Shown here: positions 16,209-24,677 of the stretch, piece after piece
Layout of the letters: each line of letters starts with the position of its first letter
Numbering within the stretch: position 1 is the first letter of the stretch
DNA from: Nitrospirota bacterium
GTDB lineage: Bacteria > Nitrospirota > JACRHJ01
Direction of reading: 5' to 3'
DNA length: 64,000 nt
Assembly: GCA_021784575.1 (NCBI GenBank)
Contig: JAJYHX010000001.1
Coordinates: 149,280-213,279, forward strand
Translations under genes and position numbers: made by a program
The notes under the pieces: generated by a model
Seen by the model: the letters and a program-made list of their open reading frames with translations, nothing else
What the model was told of the DNA's origin: nothing
The model's database searches: none

Positions 16209-16871
16209 ATGCCGAAGGAGTGGGTGGTAGTCTATTCCATAACTGATTTCATAACCGTCGGCATGTTGCTTACGGTCGTGGCGATGAACTCGCTTAAGAG
16301 GATGGAGAGCTTCCTTCGGGCATATACCATAAACTCGATTCTGCTCGCCGCGCTCATGGCCGTCAGCGCGTTCTACCTCGACGCCGCGCATCTCTACATT
16401 GCCGCCGCGGTTACGCTTGCCTCCAAGGGTGTCGCAATACCGCTCCTCCTCAGGAAGGTCGTGCGGAGCCTCAAGATTACCCACGAAGCGGAGCCCAATA
16501 TCAACACCCCGCTCTCGCTCGTCATATCGTCCGTCCTTGTGGTGATAGTCTATTCCTCGCTCTCGAAAGGCATTTTCATAGAAGGCTTCACGGAGAACAC
16601 CCTGAAGGTCTCGATCTCCATAATACTCATAAGCCTCTTTATTATGATAACCAGGAAAAAAGCCGTAACACAGGTAATCGGTCTTCTGCTCATGGAGAAC
16701 GGGCTTTTCCTGGCCGGGTTCTCCCTGACGTACGGGATGTCTACTATAATCGAGCTCGGTGTTGTTTTCGATGTCCTGATGGGCGCGATAATACTGGGCG
16801 TCTTCCTAAGCCAGATAAAGAAGACGTTTATAGACCTGGACCTGGACAAACTGACGACGCTCAAGGGATAA
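16209..16871 (+). CDS. hyfE: HyfE-like membrane subunit
   Basis: A 220-residue, six-helix membrane protein of the HyfE family; its N-terminal half resembles NuoK/MrpC-type subunits. The family pattern VIGLLLMENGLFLAG (about 154-168) contains the glutamate conserved in this family. It lies between hyfC and hyfF with 1-nt gaps, as expected for translational coupling. Confidence 0.85.
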   Translation: MPKEWVVVYSITDFITVGMLLTVVAMNSLKRMESFLRAYTINSILLAALMAVSAFYLDAAHLYIAAAVTLASKGVAIPLLLRKVVRSLKITHEAEPNINTPLSLVISSVLVVIVYSSLSKGIFIEGFTENTLKVSISIILISLFIMITRKKAVTQVIGLLLMENGLFLAGFSLTYGMSTIIELGVVFDVLMGAIILGVFLSQIKKTFIDLDLDKLTTLKG

Positions 16872-16872
16872 C

Positions 16873-18414
16873 ATGCTTTTACCCCTGATACTTATACCGC
16901 TCGCCGCCGCCCTCGTATGCCTGCTGACCGGCAACAGGCGCGTCTATGAATACGCCACGGTATTGTCCTGCGCCGCTGTAAGCGGCATGGCGCTTCTTAT
17001 GGCGGACGCAGCGCTCGAAGGCGGCATGACGGCCCGGCCCGGCGGCGCGATATATGCCGACGCGCTCTCGGTGTTCATGATTGTCGTGATAACCCTGCTC
17101 TCCCTTGCGACGTCCGTATATTCTGTTGAATACATGGGGAACGAGCTGGAGCATGGCCACGTAGACGGGAAAGCCCACCGTTACTACTACATGCTGTATA
17201 ACCTCTTTGTCATGACGATGCTGCTGGTGCCCCTGGTCAACAACCTGGCGGTCATGTGGATGGCCATAGAAGGGACCACACTTGTCTCCGCGCTCCTTGT
17301 GGGTCTTTACAGGAAACGCCAGTCCGTCGAGGCCGCATGGAAGTATATAATCCTCTGCACTGTCGGCATCACGTTCGCGCTGCTTGGCACGTTTATCGTC
17401 TATTACGCCTCTTCAGGGGCATCCGGAGGCGGCAAAGGCGCTCTTGAATGGACGACACTCATGGCGATGGCGCCCTCGCTTAATCCGGCCACGGTCAGGC
17501 TCGGTTTTATACTCATAGTCGTGGGCTACGGCACAAAGGCGGGCCTTGCCCCCGTGCATAACTGGCTCCCGGACGCCCACAGCGAGGCCCCGACGCCGAT
17601 AAGCGCGCTCCTCTCCGGGATACTCCTTAACTGCGCGTTCTACGGGATTATCCGGTTCGCCGTCATCGCAAGGGCGAGCCTCGGACAACCCTTCGTCCGG
17701 GACATGATGTTCCTCTTCGGCATATCCTCGGTTGTCGTTGCATCGATATTCATGTTAATCCAGAGGAACGCGAAAAGACTCCTCGCATACAGCAGCATCG
17801 AACACATGGGCATAATAGCTCTGTCGTTCGGCGCAGGCGGCCCTTTCGGGTTCTACGCGGCGCTTCTGCATATATTTAACCACGCAATCGGAAAGCCGCT
17901 CATGTTCTTTGTGACCGGGCGGATAAAGGGGCGCTGCGATACTGTGGAGACCGAGCAGGTCTCGGGCGTGATAAAGGCCATGCCGCTGGTCGGGACTGTC
18001 GGTTTCGCGGGGATAATGGCCCTGGCGGGCGCGCCGCCTTTCGGCATGTTCATAAGCGAGTTTTTGATGCTGAAGGCCCTGGCGTCGGGGGGCCATTGGG
18101 TAATAATGGGCGTTTTCCTGGCGGCGGGCGGGGTGGTCTTTTACGGGCTTCTGAGGAGCTTCGGCGGGATGTTCCTGGGAGCGTCTCCCCCGCCCGCGCC
18201 GGCCGAACTGCCCATGCAAATATCATCCCCGGCCCGCATTCCGATGCCGGTCGGCGCGGATGTAAACCGCAGGCTTGCCGTTCGACGTTTTCGCGGGCTT
18301 TTATCCGGCATTGTGATGTTTCTTATGGCCGGAACGCTCCTTGTTCTCGGCCTGTATATACCCGGCCCGCTGGACAGGCTTATAACCCTCTCCGCCGGAA
18401 TAATAGGGAGATAA
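16873..18414 (+). CDS. hyfF: HyfF-like proton-pumping antiporter subunit
   Basis: A second NuoN/NuoM-type antiporter subunit, 513 residues and about 14 helices. The proton-channel block GYGTKAGLAPVHNWLPDAHSEAP is seen near 216-238 and the AKRLLAYSSIEHMGIIALS region near 299-317. A Pro-rich loop (about 436-455) precedes the last helix. With hyfB it gives the complex two antiporter-like modules, so several protons or sodium ions per reaction cycle are possible. Confidence 0.88.
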   Translation: MLLPLILIPLAAALVCLLTGNRRVYEYATVLSCAAVSGMALLMADAALEGGMTARPGGAIYADALSVFMIVVITLLSLATSVYSVEYMGNELEHGHVDGKAHRYYYMLYNLFVMTMLLVPLVNNLAVMWMAIEGTTLVSALLVGLYRKRQSVEAAWKYIILCTVGITFALLGTFIVYYASSGASGGGKGALEWTTLMAMAPSLNPATVRLGFILIVVGYGTKAGLAPVHNWLPDAHSEAPTPISALLSGILLNCAFYGIIRFAVIARASLGQPFVRDMMFLFGISSVVVASIFMLIQRNAKRLLAYSSIEHMGIIALSFGAGGPFGFYAALLHIFNHAIGKPLMFFVTGRIKGRCDTVETEQVSGVIKAMPLVGTVGFAGIMALAGAPPFGMFISEFLMLKALASGGHWVIMGVFLAAGGVVFYGLLRSFGGMFLGASPPPAPAELPMQISSPARIPMPVGADVNRRLAVRRFRGLLSGIVMFLMAGTLLVLGLYIPGPLDRLITLSAGIIGR

Positions 18415-18451
18415 ACGCATACTTACTACGGCGGTTAATTTGCAGGAATTC

Positions 18452-19969
18452 ATGTCCCCGGAAAACGAAAAATACATAGAGGTGTCCGCCCCGGATTTCT
18501 CCCGGAAGTGCGCGGAATACTCCCGCAGGCATTTCCTGCGTATGATGTTCGCCGCAGACGAGCGCGAGCTGGACGGACACTTCCGGGTGTATGCCGTGTT
18601 CTCGCCCGCGGGCTGCGACCGTTTCGATATTCTGACAATGAAACTCAAGGAGGATAATCTCTCCTATGAGAGCATAACGCCTCTTGTCCCAGCCGCGCAC
18701 TGGTACGAGCGCGAGATGCGCGACATGTTCGGGATTATCCCATCGGGGCACCCGGACGCAAGGCCGCTCATAATGCACGGGATGTACGGAGACGTTTATC
18801 CTCTGCGGCGGGACGTGACCGCCGCCGGCATAAAAAACGCCGTCGATCTCTCGCGGGAGGACGGCTATTCGTTCATGAATGTAAAGGGCGAAGGCGTCTA
18901 TGAAATACCCGTCGGCCCCGTCCACGCCGGGATAATCGAGCCGGGGCATTTCCGTTTCAGCGCCGTGGGCGAGACAATATACCACCTGGACCCCAGGCTC
19001 TTCTTCACGCACAAGGGCACGGAGAAGCTGTTCGAGTCGGTCGGCTTCGAGAAGGGCGCGCAGCTGGCGGAGAGGATATCCGGGGTATCGTCTTTTTCGC
19101 ACTCCTCGGCCTATTGCATGGCCGTGGAGCGCACGGCGGGGATTGAAATTTCCCCGCGCGCAAAGGCCGTCAGGACGCTCATAATCGAGCTGGAGAGGCT
19201 TTACAACCATATCGGCGACATCGGGAACATGTGCGCCGGGACGGGTTTCGCCGTAGGTTACGCGAAGGGGGCCATCCTTAAAGAGGAACTTATGGCGTTA
19301 AACGAAAGGCTCACGGGCAGCAGATACTTAAGGGGAATAAACGTGACGGGCGGCGTTACGCGGGACGTGTTCGAGGATGCCGACGAGATAATATCCGTAC
19401 TCGACGGCGTAAAAAGAGGGTTCAAGGATTTCATGGAATTTCTGCTGGACTCGGTATCGCACACGGAGCGGCTCGAGGGCACGGGTCTTCTTTCCCGCGA
19501 GATTGCGCTGCGCATGGGCGCGACCGGCCCTGCGGCCAGGGCCTCCGGCATATCGGACGACATCAGGCGCGCGCACCCGCACCTCTCTTACGGGAGCCTT
19601 ATATTCGAGGCGCACACGTATCTGAAGGGCGACGTATACTCCCGTATGATGGTGCGGCGCGATGAGGTGGAATGCTCATTTTCGATTATAGACTCGCTCA
19701 TGGAGCGCCGCCACGAAGGAGAGCTTGGGACGTCCATCAATGAAATCATGGCAGGCAGGTCTGCCCTTGGCTATACGGAAGGGCCGAGGGGTTCGATTTT
19801 TTACTGGATAAAAGCCGCGGGGGACGGGAAACCGCTCAGAGTAAAGGTCCGTTCGGCGTCGTTTTGCAACTGGCCGCTTTTATCCTACGCCATACACGGA
19901 AATATCGTGCCGGACTTCCCTCTGGTGAACAAGAGCTTCAACCTCTCATACTCCGGATGCGACTTATAA
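18452..19969 (+). CDS. hyfG: HyfG/Ehr-like large subunit lacking the NiFe ligands
   Basis: A 505-residue fusion of a NuoC-like domain (about 15-120, with HWYEREMRDMFG) and a NuoD/hydrogenase-large-subunit domain (about 130-505). The N-terminal NiFe motif, normally R-I-C-G-x-C, reads RISGVS here, so both cysteines are serines (S210, S213). The C-terminal D-P-C-x-x-C motif reads NLSYSG followed by CDL, so its two ligand positions are S499 and G502. All four metal ligands are therefore missing, as known for energy-converting hydrogenase-related (Ehr) complexes. I prefer the ATG at 18452, with AGGA just upstream; a TTG at 18440 adds four residues. The 37-nt gap after hyfF is the widest within hyfB-hyfG. 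Confidence 0.85.
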   Translation: MSPENEKYIEVSAPDFSRKCAEYSRRHFLRMMFAADERELDGHFRVYAVFSPAGCDRFDILTMKLKEDNLSYESITPLVPAAHWYEREMRDMFGIIPSGHPDARPLIMHGMYGDVYPLRRDVTAAGIKNAVDLSREDGYSFMNVKGEGVYEIPVGPVHAGIIEPGHFRFSAVGETIYHLDPRLFFTHKGTEKLFESVGFEKGAQLAERISGVSSFSHSSAYCMAVERTAGIEISPRAKAVRTLIIELERLYNHIGDIGNMCAGTGFAVGYAKGAILKEELMALNERLTGSRYLRGINVTGGVTRDVFEDADEIISVLDGVKRGFKDFMEFLLDSVSHTERLEGTGLLSREIALRMGATGPAARASGISDDIRRAHPHLSYGSLIFEAHTYLKGDVYSRMMVRRDEVECSFSIIDSLMERRHEGELGTSINEIMAGRSALGYTEGPRGSIFYWIKAAGDGKPLRVKVRSASFCNWPLLSYAIHGNIVPDFPLVNKSFNLSYSGCDL

Positions 19970-20012
19970 CCCTTCCCCCTCTTAAAACAAGAGGTGGATT
20001 AAGGGGGAGTTA
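19967..20012. repeat. Palindromic spacer repeat, copy 3
   Basis: Its terminal TAAC includes the hyfG stop codon. CCCCCTCTTAA pairs imperfectly with AAGAGGTGG, and the other end reads GGGGGAGTTA. It fills the gap between hyfG and hyfI and supplies the only ribosome-site-like sequence (GGGGGAG) before hyfI. Confidence 0.7.
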
Positions 20013-20021
20013 TTAAAAAAT

Positions 20022-20546
20022 ATGTTCAGACATATCTTCCTAAACTTCTTCTGTAAAAAACCGGCGATTGGCATGGACGCCATCCGAGCCGTAACGGGCG
20101 GCGCCACAGGCGAGTGGGCCGGCGGCCCTGCGCGGCTGGACGCGGCGTTCAGACGCTCGATTCGCATAAGGCAGGTGGATGCAGGTTCCTGCAACGCCTG
20201 TGAGTGGGAATGCACGGCGCTCGGAAACCCGATATACGACGTCTCCCGTTTCGGAATCGATTTTGTCGCATCGCCCAGACATGCGGATGTTATCCTGGTT
20301 ACGGGGCCCGTGTCGCTCGGCATGGCCGGGGCGCTGAAGAAGACGTATCTTGCCGTCCCGGAGCCGAAGATCGTTATCGCATGCGGAGACTGCGCAAAGG
20401 ATGGAGGTGTATACAGGGATGCTTACGGTGTGCTGGACGGGGCGGCTTCGGTTGTGCCGGTGGACGGATACATACCGGGATGCCCTCCAAGCCCGGCGGC
20501 AATAATGAAATGCATCATGGACATACTGGAATCAGCCGCGAAGTGA
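20022..20546 (+). CDS. hyfI: HyfI/NuoB-like small subunit with intact 4Fe-4S site
   Basis: The 174-residue small subunit of the complex. Cluster ligands are all visible: SCNAC (C57, C60), CGDC (C121, C124) and PGCPPSP (C154). That is the set coordinating the proximal/N2-type cluster in NuoB and group 4 hydrogenases. So the electron-carrying half is intact while the partner's NiFe site is gone. It is the last gene of the operon, after a repeat-filled 52-nt gap. It converges with the histidine kinase gene, 6 nt away. No polyferredoxin (HyfH/HyfA-type) gene is adjacent. Confidence 0.88.
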   Translation: MFRHIFLNFFCKKPAIGMDAIRAVTGGATGEWAGGPARLDAAFRRSIRIRQVDAGSCNACEWECTALGNPIYDVSRFGIDFVASPRHADVILVTGPVSLGMAGALKKTYLAVPEPKIVIACGDCAKDGGVYRDAYGVLDGAASVVPVDGYIPGCPPSPAAIMKCIMDILESAAK

Positions 20547-20552
20547 AGGGTA

Positions 20553-22061
20553 TTACGGCGCCTGGTTCGCTTTCAGGTCTTCCGGGATGACAAGCCTGAA
20601 GGTGCTGCCCTTGCCCTCGACGCTTTCAAGTTCCACCCAGCCCCTGTGCGCTTCCGTTACGGCCTTTACTATCGCAAGCCCAAGGCCGGTCCCGGCGGAG
20701 CGGGAACCCCTCGACGTCCTGTAATATTTCTGGAAAATCTTGGATTGTTCCGCAAGCGGTATGCCGGAGCCGGTGTCGCTTACGGATATGACCATGAAAT
20801 CCCTGCCGTCCTGAAATGTCATTTCCGCCTTCAGCCGTATGCGCCCCCCCCCGGGGGTATAATTGATGGCGTTCTGGAGCAGGTTCGAGACGGCGCGCTG
20901 TATAAGCCTCGCGTCCAGGTATAGTGCCGGGATGCCGGGGGCAAATTCCGCTTCAAGCGACAGGGCTTTTCTGGCCGCGAGGTTCCTGAAATCACTTATT
21001 ACGCCCTTTAAAGCATCGCGCACATTTACAACGGCAAACTCCGGCGCGAGTCCCTCGGAGTCCAGCCTGGAATGCACGAGAAAATCCTCCACAAGCCGCC
21101 GCAGCCTCTCGCCGCTTCGGAGGATTGCGTCGGCCATGCCGGCGGTTTCGACGTCCGCGCCGGCTTTTATCATGGAGATTAGCTCCGCATTGGCGAGGAT
21201 GGTCGTCAGGGGGCTTTTGAAATCGTGCGTTATCATCGCCAGGAAGTCTGTCCTCTGCCTCTCCAGGAATCTCCTCTCGCTGATGTCAAGGGCTGTGCCT
21301 ATGATGGCCGGCCTGCCGCGGTAGAGCGTGAAGGCGGCCTTGCCCTCGACCTCAATCGGCGCCCCGTCTTTCTGAAGCCACATGCCGTGATAGCCAAGAC
21401 CCGGGTGCTGTCCTTTCAGGATACTCTCCATTCCCTGCCTTGCAATCGCCTGCTGGTCAGGATGCACGCACTCCAGCATGTCCTTCATCCCGGTCAGTTC
21501 GTCCACGGTATACTTCAGCATCTGCGCAAGCTCCGGGTTCACATACTCGAACCGCATGTCCTGGATGAGGTATATTCCGATGAGGGCGTCCTCCGAGAGG
21601 GTCCGGAACTTGGCCTCGGATTCCTTGAGCGCGGCCTCGACTTTCTTGTTTTCGGTGATGTCCCGTAGTATGCCCGTGAACATCCTCCTGCCGTCTACGC
21701 GCATCTCCGTAACGGCGAGGTCGAGCGGGAATTCGCTCCCGTCCTTTCGCTGCCCCTTTACTTCACGGCCTATGCCTATGATCTTTTCCCGGCCCGTGCG
21801 GAGATAATTGTTTATGTAGGTGTCGTGTTCGGAGCGATACGGCTCCGGCATAAGAATGCGGACGTTCCTGCCGATGACTTCGGAACTTTCGTAGCCGAAG
21901 ATTTTTTCGGCGGCGGGATTGAACTTTATGACGGTGCCGTCGGGAGTTATCGTTATAATGCCGTCCAGGACGGTGTTTAGGACGGCGCGGTTGACCTCGC
22001 TCTCGAAGGCGGCTTCCATCTCATTTCCGGTTTTTTCGATGGGAATTTCCGAGTTTTTCAT
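20553..22061 (-). CDS. PAS-PAS sensor histidine kinase
   Basis: A soluble 502-residue histidine kinase with no membrane segment. PAS domain 1 spans about 25-145 (FNPAAEKIFGYESSEVIG), PAS domain 2 about 148-265. The HisKA block carries the phospho-accepting histidine in ITHDFKSPLTT (about 278), and the HATPase domain follows (about 375-495) with N-box LLQNAINYTPGG, G1 SDTGSGIP and G2 GTGLGLAIVK. No response regulator lies beside it, so it is an orphan. It probably senses redox state or a small cytoplasmic ligand through PAS; no cofactor residue can be named. Confidence 0.9.
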   Translation of the reverse strand: MKNSEIPIEKTGNEMEAAFESEVNRAVLNTVLDGIITITPDGTVIKFNPAAEKIFGYESSEVIGRNVRILMPEPYRSEHDTYINNYLRTGREKIIGIGREVKGQRKDGSEFPLDLAVTEMRVDGRRMFTGILRDITENKKVEAALKESEAKFRTLSEDALIGIYLIQDMRFEYVNPELAQMLKYTVDELTGMKDMLECVHPDQQAIARQGMESILKGQHPGLGYHGMWLQKDGAPIEVEGKAAFTLYRGRPAIIGTALDISERRFLERQRTDFLAMITHDFKSPLTTILANAELISMIKAGADVETAGMADAILRSGERLRRLVEDFLVHSRLDSEGLAPEFAVVNVRDALKGVISDFRNLAARKALSLEAEFAPGIPALYLDARLIQRAVSNLLQNAINYTPGGGRIRLKAEMTFQDGRDFMVISVSDTGSGIPLAEQSKIFQKYYRTSRGSRSAGTGLGLAIVKAVTEAHRGWVELESVEGKGSTFRLVIPEDLKANQAP

Positions 22062-22090
22062 ATTGCTCTCTTATGAATTCGCCTAAAGCA

Positions 22091-22121
22091 ATTATACCAC
22101 GACTCCGGTTTGAAAAATCAA
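22091..22121 (-). promoter_or_regulatory. Extended -10 promoter of the histidine kinase
   Basis: On the minus strand a perfect TATAAT is preceded by TGG (extended -10), with TTGATT 19 nt further up. The start codon lies 30 nt downstream. Confidence 0.5.
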
Positions 22122-22160
22122 TCGAAGTTACCGGATGTCTTTAATCAAGATGTTCATGGA

Positions 22161-23267
22161 TTAAAGGAGCCTTATGTCCACGATTTCCGGCGTGTTCCCT
22201 GTCCGCATGGGCGGCCCCCAGCCTCCGACGCCGTCCGTTACGTACAGAGAATAGTCGCCCATGGTGAAGAGGCCGTAGTCGCGGCCCTTGTATATCGCGT
22301 GGGTGATGAAATTGACCGGGAATATCTGGCCCTTGTGCGTATGGCCGCAAAGTTCGAGGTTTACTCCGGCCTCCCTTGCCTGGCCAATCATCACCGGGGC
22401 GTGATATAGCAGTATCGTGGGCATCCCCGGCACAAAACCGGGCATGTTTTTTATTGTGTTCAGAATATTTTTTGTATGTCCCCGCTTCGGATAACTTATG
22501 CCGATTAACTGAAGGCCGCGGATGTCCCTGAGCGAGTCGTCAAGGATAGTCACCCTGGTCGTTTTCAGTATGGCGTAGGCCTTCCTCACGCCAAGGTAAG
22601 TCTCGTGGTTCCCGGTCACGAAATAGACCCCGTCAGGCGCGACAAGGTCGTTTAACGGGGCCACAAGGCCGGGCGAGGCGCCGTCCGTTCCGTCGAAAAG
22701 GTCGCCCGTGATGACCACCATGTCCGGGTGCAGGCCGTTGGTCATCTTGACAATTTTTTTAAGAAAACCCCGCCGGTAGATAGATCCCAGATGAACATCC
22801 GAGATCTGCACGATTGTCTTTCCCGTCCACGAGGCAGGAAGGTTCCTGATGTTTACCGTAATTTCCCTGACGCGCGGATGAAACGCGTTCCAGACGCCGT
22901 AGACGGAATATGCAAGGGCAATGAAAAGGAATATCCCTCCGATTGCGGAGGCAGAGGCCTTGTGGCCGGCAAAAGAGGCAAGCCGGATTATAATCCATGC
23001 GGCGACAGAGGCCATCAGGAGGTTAACAAGCAGGCCGAGCCAGAAACCGGAGGCGGCGTAATAGGCCCGCGTGAATATGTTCTCTCCACGGCGGACAAGG
23101 AGCGTCGCGAGGACAAAGCTCAGGGATAAAAAAAAGAATATCGCAAGAGTCCAGTGCCTGCCGGCGGCGGAGGTTATTCCGAAGAACCCGGCAAAGGAAT
23201 AATAGCAGAAATACGTGATGCCGAGGAGAACCGCGAGGGCGATTGATATGAATAGGATAAATGACAC
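22161..23267 (-). CDS. Membrane-anchored metallophosphoesterase
   Basis: A 368-residue protein with four N-terminal transmembrane helices (about 1-130) and a C-terminal calcineurin-type phosphoesterase domain. All metal motifs are present: SDVHLG, GDLFDG, GNHE, a YHAP histidine and CGHTHKGQ. Related proteins include YkuE-type phosphodiesterases; the substrate here is unknown. The start is GTG directly after the nodT stop codon, with GGAGGG upstream, so it is translationally coupled to the efflux operon. An efflux link is unusual and not explained by the family. Confidence 0.88.
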   Translation of the reverse strand: MSFILFISIALAVLLGITYFCYYSFAGFFGITSAAGRHWTLAIFFFLSLSFVLATLLVRRGENIFTRAYYAASGFWLGLLVNLLMASVAAWIIIRLASFAGHKASASAIGGIFLFIALAYSVYGVWNAFHPRVREITVNIRNLPASWTGKTIVQISDVHLGSIYRRGFLKKIVKMTNGLHPDMVVITGDLFDGTDGASPGLVAPLNDLVAPDGVYFVTGNHETYLGVRKAYAILKTTRVTILDDSLRDIRGLQLIGISYPKRGHTKNILNTIKNMPGFVPGMPTILLYHAPVMIGQAREAGVNLELCGHTHKGQIFPVNFITHAIYKGRDYGLFTMGDYSLYVTDGVGGWGPPMRTGNTPEIVDIRLL

Positions 23268-24677
23268 TCAGATTGACCCTCCGCCCAGGACCTTGTACAG
23301 GGTGACAAGGTTTGCAAGCCGCGCGAGGCGCGCGCTGATGAGGTTCTGCTGGGCGGCATAAAGGGAGCGCTGAGATTCGAGCACGTTTAAATAGCTGTCC
23401 ACGCCCTGTTCGTAACGGGCCTTGGCGAGGCGGTAACTTAAGGCGTCGGCGTCTGTGAGGGCCTGCTGTGCGGCCAACTGCTCGTCGATGGTCCCGCGTT
23501 CGGCCAGCGCGTCCGCCACCTCCCGGAATGCGGTCTGGACAGCCTTTTCGTAGTCCGCCACCGCGATTTTTTTGTCTGTTTCCGAGACCTTTAAGTTGGC
23601 CCGGTTGCTGCCGGCGTTGAATATGGGCACGGTTATCTGCGGCGCAAACTTCCAGGCGAAAGAGCCGGGCTTGAAAAGCCCCGCGAGGTCGTCGCTGCCG
23701 AGGCCGACCGAGGAGACAAGCGTGATGCGCGGGAAGAATGCCGCCCTCGCCGCGCCGATATTCGCGTTCGCCGCCTTTAAAAGGTCCTCCGCCTGGAGAA
23801 TGTCGGGGCGGTTCAGAAGCGTCTCGGAGGGCAGGCCGGGGGTAATGTCTTTCAGAGACGTGAGCCTGTCGGAAAGCTTCCCGGGCAGGAGGCTTGCCGG
23901 AACCGGCGCGCCGGAAAGGAGATTAAGCGCATTTTCGTCCTGGGCCGCCACGGTCATGTAATAAGCAATATCGAACCGCGCCGCCTCGACACTGGTCTTG
24001 GCCTGTTGCACGTCGAGCGCGGAGGCGATTCCGTCCTCGAAGCGGTTTTTGACGAGGCGGTAATAATTCTGCTGGGTGGAGAGGGTCTCCTCCGCGAGGC
24101 TGTATCGCTCCTGGTCGGCGGCGAAGTCCAGGTAAGAGAAGGCAACCTGGGCGACGAGGCTTATCTGGACGCTCCGGCGGGCCTGCTCGGTGGCGAAATA
24201 CTGGTTAAGCGCCTGCTCTTTCAGGCTTCGTATCCTGCCGAAGAGGTCAAGTTCGTAGGAACTCATGCCCAGGCCCACGTCGTATTCCTGGGCCGTTTCG
24301 TTATGCCCGGTTACGGAAAGCTCTCTGGGCACGCCCTGCAAGTCCGCGTCGGCAAAGGCGTCTATCTTAGGGAACAGGTTCGACCTTTGAATCCGGTACT
24401 GCGCCCTGGAACGCTCGATATTAAGCGTTGCGACGCGGAGATCGCGGTTGTTTTTCAGCGCCAGGGATATGATATTTCGCAGGTTGCGGGCGAGGAAAAA
24501 CCTCTTCCAGGGTATATCCGCCGCGGCCTTTGCCGGTTTGCCCGCAGCCTTTTTATAGGCCGGGCCGACCGGCCAGGCTGCGGGCACGGGAGACGCGGGG
24601 CGCGAGTATTTCGGGGCCATAGTCGCACAGCCCGCGAGGATAACTGTTGCAAAGATAACAATAAATTTCCTGGTCAT
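23268..24677 (-). CDS. NodT-type outer-membrane efflux lipoprotein
   Basis: A 469-residue TolC-superfamily channel of the OprM/NodT group, the outer-membrane exit duct of the tripartite pump. The N-terminus has a lipobox (LAGC, Cys16), followed by the usual PxYxRP segment. Two repeats of long coiled-coil helices follow, with conserved [16 protein letters not shown] (about 286-301) and [13 protein letters not shown]. The start overlaps the acrB stop codon by 4 nt. A GC-rich segment near 24559-24586 faintly resembles the holB/metH palindrome. Confidence 0.92.
   Translation of the reverse strand: MTRKFIVIFATVILAGCATMAPKYSRPASPVPAAWPVGPAYKKAAGKPAKAAADIPWKRFFLARNLRNIISLALKNNRDLRVATLNIERSRAQYRIQRSNLFPKIDAFADADLQGVPRELSVTGHNETAQEYDVGLGMSSYELDLFGRIRSLKEQALNQYFATEQARRSVQISLVAQVAFSYLDFAADQERYSLAEETLSTQQNYYRLVKNRFEDGIASALDVQQAKTSVEAARFDIAYYMTVAAQDENALNLLSGAPVPASLLPGKLSDRLTSLKDITPGLPSETLLNRPDILQAEDLLKAANANIGAARAAFFPRITLVSSVGLGSDDLAGLFKPGSFAWKFAPQITVPIFNAGSNRANLKVSETDKKIAVADYEKAVQTAFREVADALAERGTIDEQLAAQQALTDADALSYRLAKARYEQGVDSYLNVLESQRSLYAAQQNLISARLARLANLVTLYKVLGGGSI

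Noticed and set aside
13273-20546. An active hydrogen-evolving group 4 hydrogenase
   Set aside because: All four cysteine ligands of the NiFe centre are replaced in the large subunit.
20846-20860. Run of C followed by G in the histidine kinase gene as a frameshift or phase-variable tract
   Set aside because: The frame is intact through the kinase domain, and a short tract alone does not show phase variation.
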